From NCBI GenBank assembly GCA_964624395.1, contig CAZUWY010000061.1, forward strand, positions 1 to 7,288: a stretch of DNA of 7,288 bases. Reading direction: 5' to 3'. Below, one piece after another: positions 6,584 to 7,288 of the stretch. The notes below the pieces were generated by a model, which searched no databases, was not told where the DNA came from, and saw only the letters and a list, made by a program, of their open reading frames with translations. Position numbers and translations under genes: made by a program. The stretch is from UBA1046 sp964624395. GTDB lineage: Bacteria; Bacillota; Clostridia; Saccharofermentanales; DTU023. Position 1 is the first letter of the stretch. The number at the start of each line of letters is the position of its first letter.

Positions 6584-7288
6584 TTAAGCAGTAATTAATT
6601 TAGGTGTGAAATTGATCTGATCGCAGGCCACTAAACTGTAGCGAATACCCCTTATATCCTGGCGGTCAAGCTTTAACTTAGTCCAGGGATGATGTATATG
6701 CCCAAAGACACAGTCAGTTACCCGGTATTCTTCCAAAAGATCAGTAATGGCATTTTTATCCATGGTGCGAACAAAGGGTGGATAATGCATAGCTGCTATC
6801 AGGGGGAAACCTTCTTGCTGAAGTTTTTTGGCTTCATCTAAAGACATTTTCAGCCTGATTAATTCCCTTTTGAAGATCCTCTCATCAACATCTGCCGAAT
6901 ACTCGGGATCTTCGGGTAAAAGCCAGCCCCTGCTGCCGCAGATGACAGTTTTATTTTCCAGCAAAAAAGCATCGTTTTGTAAAAACTCCAGCCGAAAAAG
7001 ATTTTCTTCCTGCTTTAGCCTTTTTAACTTATTTAAGGATTGCCACCAATAGTCATGGTTTCCGCGCAAAAGTATTTTGCTGCCGGGCAGATCATTGATA
7101 AACAAGAGATCAGGCAACACTTCAGTCAAATTACTCGCCCAGGAGATATCACCTGCTATTATAACCAGATCTTCATCCTGGACAGTTTGCTGCCAGTTTT
7201 CTTTAATCTTTTCTGTATGCCTTTCCCAGCGCAGACCAAAAATATCCATCGGTTTTTCAGCCGCCAGAGATAGATGTAAATCTGCTAT
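6584..7288 (-). CDS. calcineurin-like metallophosphoesterase (5' end beyond the window)
   Basis: This is a predicted two-metal phosphohydrolase of the calcineurin superfamily; it resembles the COG1768 group, whose substrate is not established. The visible 234 residues begin in frame at the right edge with IADLHLS, the first metal-binding DxH motif, so the ATG at 7249 is internal and the true start lies a few codons outside. The other family motifs follow in order: GDISW (metal-bridging Asp47), GNHDYWW (Asn77 and His78), MHYPP (His168) and GHIHH (His197 and His199). No signal peptide or membrane segment is visible, so a soluble cytoplasmic enzyme is likely. It is followed by a 95-base gap with a probable promoter for yicC, so it may end the preceding unit. 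No convincing terminator follows it. Confidence 0.92.
   Translation of the reverse strand: MADLHLSLAAEKPMDIFGLRWERHTEKIKENWQQTVQDEDLVIIAGDISWASNLTEVLPDLLFINDLPGSKILLRGNHDYWWQSLNKLKRLKQEENLFRLEFLQNDAFLLENKTVICGSRGWLLPEDPEYSADVDERIFKRELIRLKMSLDEAKKLQQEGFPLIAAMHYPPFVRTMDKNAITDLLEEYRVTDCVFGHIHHPWTKLKLDRQDIRGIRYSLVACDQINFTPKLITA

Noticed and set aside
6561..6590. Possible terminator after the metallophosphoesterase (AAAAC/GTTTT stem followed by a T run)
   Set aside because: The stem is only 5 pairs and mostly A-T; too weak to call as an intrinsic terminator.

Overview
The window fits a low-GC, Gram-positive, probably anaerobic member of the Firmicutes (Clostridia-like). The reasons are the gene order yicC–remA–gmk–rpoZ, a RemA-family regulator, a single-chain (alpha2-type) glycyl-tRNA synthetase and a bacterial pyruvate, phosphate dikinase. 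The species cannot be named from the sequence alone. All seven genes lie on the minus strand, so transcription runs from high to low coordinates. No gap between genes exceeds about 160 bases. I see no rRNA, tRNA, mobile element or CRISPR array.

In transcription order: (1) a calcineurin-like metallophosphoesterase whose first codons lie beyond the right edge (6584-7288); (2) a 95-base gap with a likely extended -10 promoter; (3) yicC, an endoribonuclease-family protein (5601-6488); (4) remA, a small DNA-binding regulator (5350-5589) coupled to yicC; (5) gmk, guanylate kinase (4672-5307); (6) an intrinsic terminator and several small dyads; (7) rpoZ, the RNA polymerase omega subunit (3882-4514), here with a very long acidic C-terminal extension; (8) glyS (2401-3801); (9) ppdK, which runs off the left edge (1-2299).

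Most of this is a housekeeping block: RNA turnover, a DNA-binding regulator, GTP supply, transcription, aminoacylation and interconversion of pyruvate and phosphoenolpyruvate. yicC, remA and gmk look like one transcription unit ending at the terminator after gmk. rpoZ, usually tightly linked to gmk in this neighbourhood, is separated from it by a 157-base structured leader.

I do not see a wholly new multi-gene system. The most unusual element is the omega subunit, about three times the normal length, with a charged helical segment followed by an acidic tail. Smaller points of interest are a 27-base near-perfect dyad between remA and gmk, an inverted repeat centred on the yicC -10 element, and unusual residues in the nucleotide-binding loops of Gmk and in RemA.
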